Shown: one piece after another, positions 63,111-64,000 of the stretch
How the letters are laid out: each line of letters begins with the position of its first letter
How positions within the stretch are numbered: the stretch's first letter is position 1
Source of the DNA: Oceanibacterium hippocampi
GTDB lineage: Bacteria; Pseudomonadota; Alphaproteobacteria; Sneathiellales; Sneathiellaceae
Reading direction: 5' to 3'
Length of the DNA stretch: 64,000 bases
NCBI RefSeq assembly: GCF_900172325.1
Contig: NZ_FWFR01000002.1
Span: 904,159 to 968,158, forward strand
Translations under genes and position numbers: made by a program
Notes under the pieces: generated by a model
What the model saw: the letters and a program-made list of their open reading frames with translations, nothing else
Told to the model about the DNA's origin: nothing
Databases searched by the model: none

Positions 63111-63372
63111 TCAGAAGTTTTTTCCGAGCATCTCCTTCAGCGTCGCCACGTCCATCATCTGTTCGGCCAGCATCTTCTTGAGCTTCGCGTTCTCGGCCTC
63201 GAGCGCCTTCAATCGCTTGGCGTCAGCGACTTCCATGCCACCGTACTTGCGGCGCCAGTTGTAGAACGTCGCTGATCCCGTGCTTCCGGCACAGATCCGG
63301 CGCGCTCATGCCCGCCCGATGCTCCTTCAGGATGCCAATGATCTGCGCTTCGCTGAAACGGCTTCTCTTCAT
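63111..63372 (-). pseudogene. IS407-group orfA, broken by a short deletion
   Basis: From ATG 63372 the frame reads MKRSRFSEAQIIGILKEHRA and PDLCRKHGISD, then goes off frame. The neighbouring frame continues [20 protein letters not shown], then the leucine-zipper region [16 protein letters not shown], and ends LKEMLGKNF with a stop at 63111. Compared with relatives (GISD/E-ATFYNW) five bases, probably one copy of a repeated CGACG, are missing near 63272. The helix-turn-helix is thus separated from the zipper. Confidence 0.88.
63117..63123 (-). promoter_or_regulatory. Programmed -1 frameshift site (A AAA AAC)
   Basis: On the minus strand the end of orfA reads GGA AAA AAC TTC TGA. The heptamer A-AAA-AAC is a canonical slippery site, and slipping back one base opens the frame [18 protein letters not shown] into orfB. 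Confidence 0.8.
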
Positions 63373-63613
63373 CGTCTGTCTCCTTTTTCGGAGAACAGGC
63401 TAACCTCAAATCGAGGACTTTTAAGGGGAGCAGGTCAGAAGGCTGCACCCAGCGCGGCCTCATATCCTGACAATCAACACGCCATTCTTGACAATCAACC
63501 AGCAAAGGCCCGTCTGAGTCCGGAGCGTCATTGACAGCATCATCTCTCAATATAGCGTAGAGGATCGCTTATTGACTGCTCTCGCTGATCAACGCAGCCA
63601 AAGGTTCGAGCAA

Positions 63614-63873
63614 ATGAAAATTAGGAATGCAGCAAATTCGGATGCGCCCAGTTGCGTTAAGCTGGTTGAAGCGAAGCGCAAGGAATACGAGAACTACGAA
63701 CCCCGCTTCTGGAAAAAGTCCTCCAATTCGGCAGCGTCAACCCTTCCATGGTTTGAGAAGCTGTTCAGCGATGAACGGAATGTGTCTCTTGTGGCAACAG
63801 AGGACGAACTGGTCGTCGGCTTTCTCATTGCACGAGAGTTTCCAACTCCACCTGTATACGAACCCGGCGGAAG
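63614..63873 (+). pseudogene. GNAT-family acetyltransferase gene, truncated by an IS insertion
   Basis: From the ATG at 63614 the reading MKIRNAANSDAPSCVKLVEA, RKEYENYEPRFWKKS and VSLVATEDELVVGFLIAREF is the N-terminal half of a GNAT acetyltransferase. It breaks after PPVYEPGG, before the acetyl-CoA-binding segment. The break coincides with the end of the next insertion element at 63874. The composition is AT-richer than the neighbourhood. It can no longer be functional. Confidence 0.75.
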
Positions 63874-64000
63874 TGGAGTTCCCCCGGTTTCGTGGACAGT
63901 TAAGGGCTTGGGGATTCCAGTCTCGTTTGGGCGCTCCTTTCGTAGTTGATGGGTGACTGATAGCCGAGGGCGGAATGGCGCCTGGCGGGATTATACCAGC
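63874..64000 (-). mobile_element. Second IS3-family insertion element, left part only
   Basis: It begins at TGGAGTTCCCCCGG, a typical IS3-family terminal sequence ending in TG/CA, and continues off the window. On the minus strand it encodes the last residues of an OrfB transposase. It interrupts the GNAT gene. Confidence 0.75.
63900..64000 (-). CDS. IS3-family transposase OrfB, C-terminal end only
   Basis: Reading leftward from the window edge: WYNPARRHSALGYQSPINYE followed by RSAQTRLESPSP and a stop at 63900-63902. The WYN-x2-RRHSALGYxSPxxYE pattern is the conserved C-terminus of IS3-family (IS2/IS150-like) integrases. The remainder is beyond the window. Confidence 0.88.
   Translation of the reverse strand, partial: WYNPARRHSALGYQSPINYERSAQTRLESPSP

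Larger units (their letters stand above)
62240..63437 (-). mobile_element. IS3-family, IS407-group insertion sequence (1198 bp)
   Basis: The ends are inverted repeats: TGACCTGCTCCCC at 62240-62252 and its reverse complement at 63425-63437. Beyond the 13 identical bases the ends remain partly similar. Between them lie orfA and orfB with the DDE integrase. No 4-base target duplication is visible (AGCG before, GAAG after), so the flanks have probably been rearranged since insertion. Confidence 0.9.

Overview
The window is high-GC bacterial DNA, very probably from an alphaproteobacterium. The evidence is its gene repertoire: two complete TRAP dicarboxylate-type transporters, CaiB/BaiF CoA-transferases, LysR, IclR and MocR regulators, a giant CheB-CheR-histidine kinase hybrid, DUF3309, CsbD and BON small stress proteins, and an IS407-group insertion sequence. 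I cannot name the genus. Most of the window is accessory catabolism, with a few worn mobile elements between modules.

Left part (1-6000). The N-terminus of a Rieske ring-hydroxylating oxygenase runs off the left edge. It is followed by a large-subunit catalase, then a GcvA-like LysR gene divergent from an FMN azoreductase. Behind the azoreductase sit a thioredoxin-fold stub and a nucleoside deaminase. A frameshifted EamA/DMT permease relic comes next.

Module A (6003-20082). One minus-strand operon encodes an amidase, aldehyde dehydrogenase, enolase-superfamily enzyme, second aldehyde dehydrogenase, TPP-dependent enzyme and a complete Dpp-type ABC importer. A MocR/PdxR-type regulator diverges from it across a short region with a perfect inverted repeat.

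Module B (20226-28483). A PaaK-like CoA ligase, an enoyl-CoA hydratase and a TRAP transporter read leftward. A divergent metal-dependent amidohydrolase, a PhyH-type dioxygenase and an IclR regulator complete the set.

Middle (28700-44100). This part holds an IS3-family relic, the 1456-residue fused CheB-CheR-PAS-kinase-receiver-receiver-LuxR protein, a transglutaminase-like protein, and a group of very small envelope/stress genes (DUF3309, a frameshifted CsbD, a BON lipoprotein, a glycine-zipper lipoprotein). It also has an MFS permease, an ECF sigma factor, an IS6-family relic, the C-terminal half of a serine recombinase, one orphan type I-E-like CRISPR repeat, and an APC amino-acid permease.

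Module C (44787-61783) is the most interesting part. It has two adjacent acyl-CoA dehydrogenase subunits, a CaiB/BaiF transferase, an enoyl-CoA hydratase, a Baeyer-Villiger-type monooxygenase and a LysR regulator. It continues with a second TRAP transporter, an acyl-CoA ligase, a DUF35 zinc-ribbon protein, a thiolase-fold protein lacking the acylating cysteine, a MaoC hydratase and a divergent second CaiB/BaiF gene. The MaoC, thiolase-fold and DUF35 genes overlap by 4 bases each, as expected of a hydratase-retroaldolase unit of the steroid side-chain (Ltp2/ChsH2) type. A shared two-part DNA motif lies upstream of the monooxygenase, TRAP and MaoC operons with identical internal spacing. Its core also lies upstream of the divergent CoA-transferase. 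This suggests one regulon, probably run by the embedded LysR protein.

Right edge (61855-64000). The zinc-ribbon half of a serine recombinase is cut exactly at the end of a 1198-bp IS407-group element whose orfA carries a frameshift. A GNAT acetyltransferase gene is then cut by a second IS3-family element that runs off the window.
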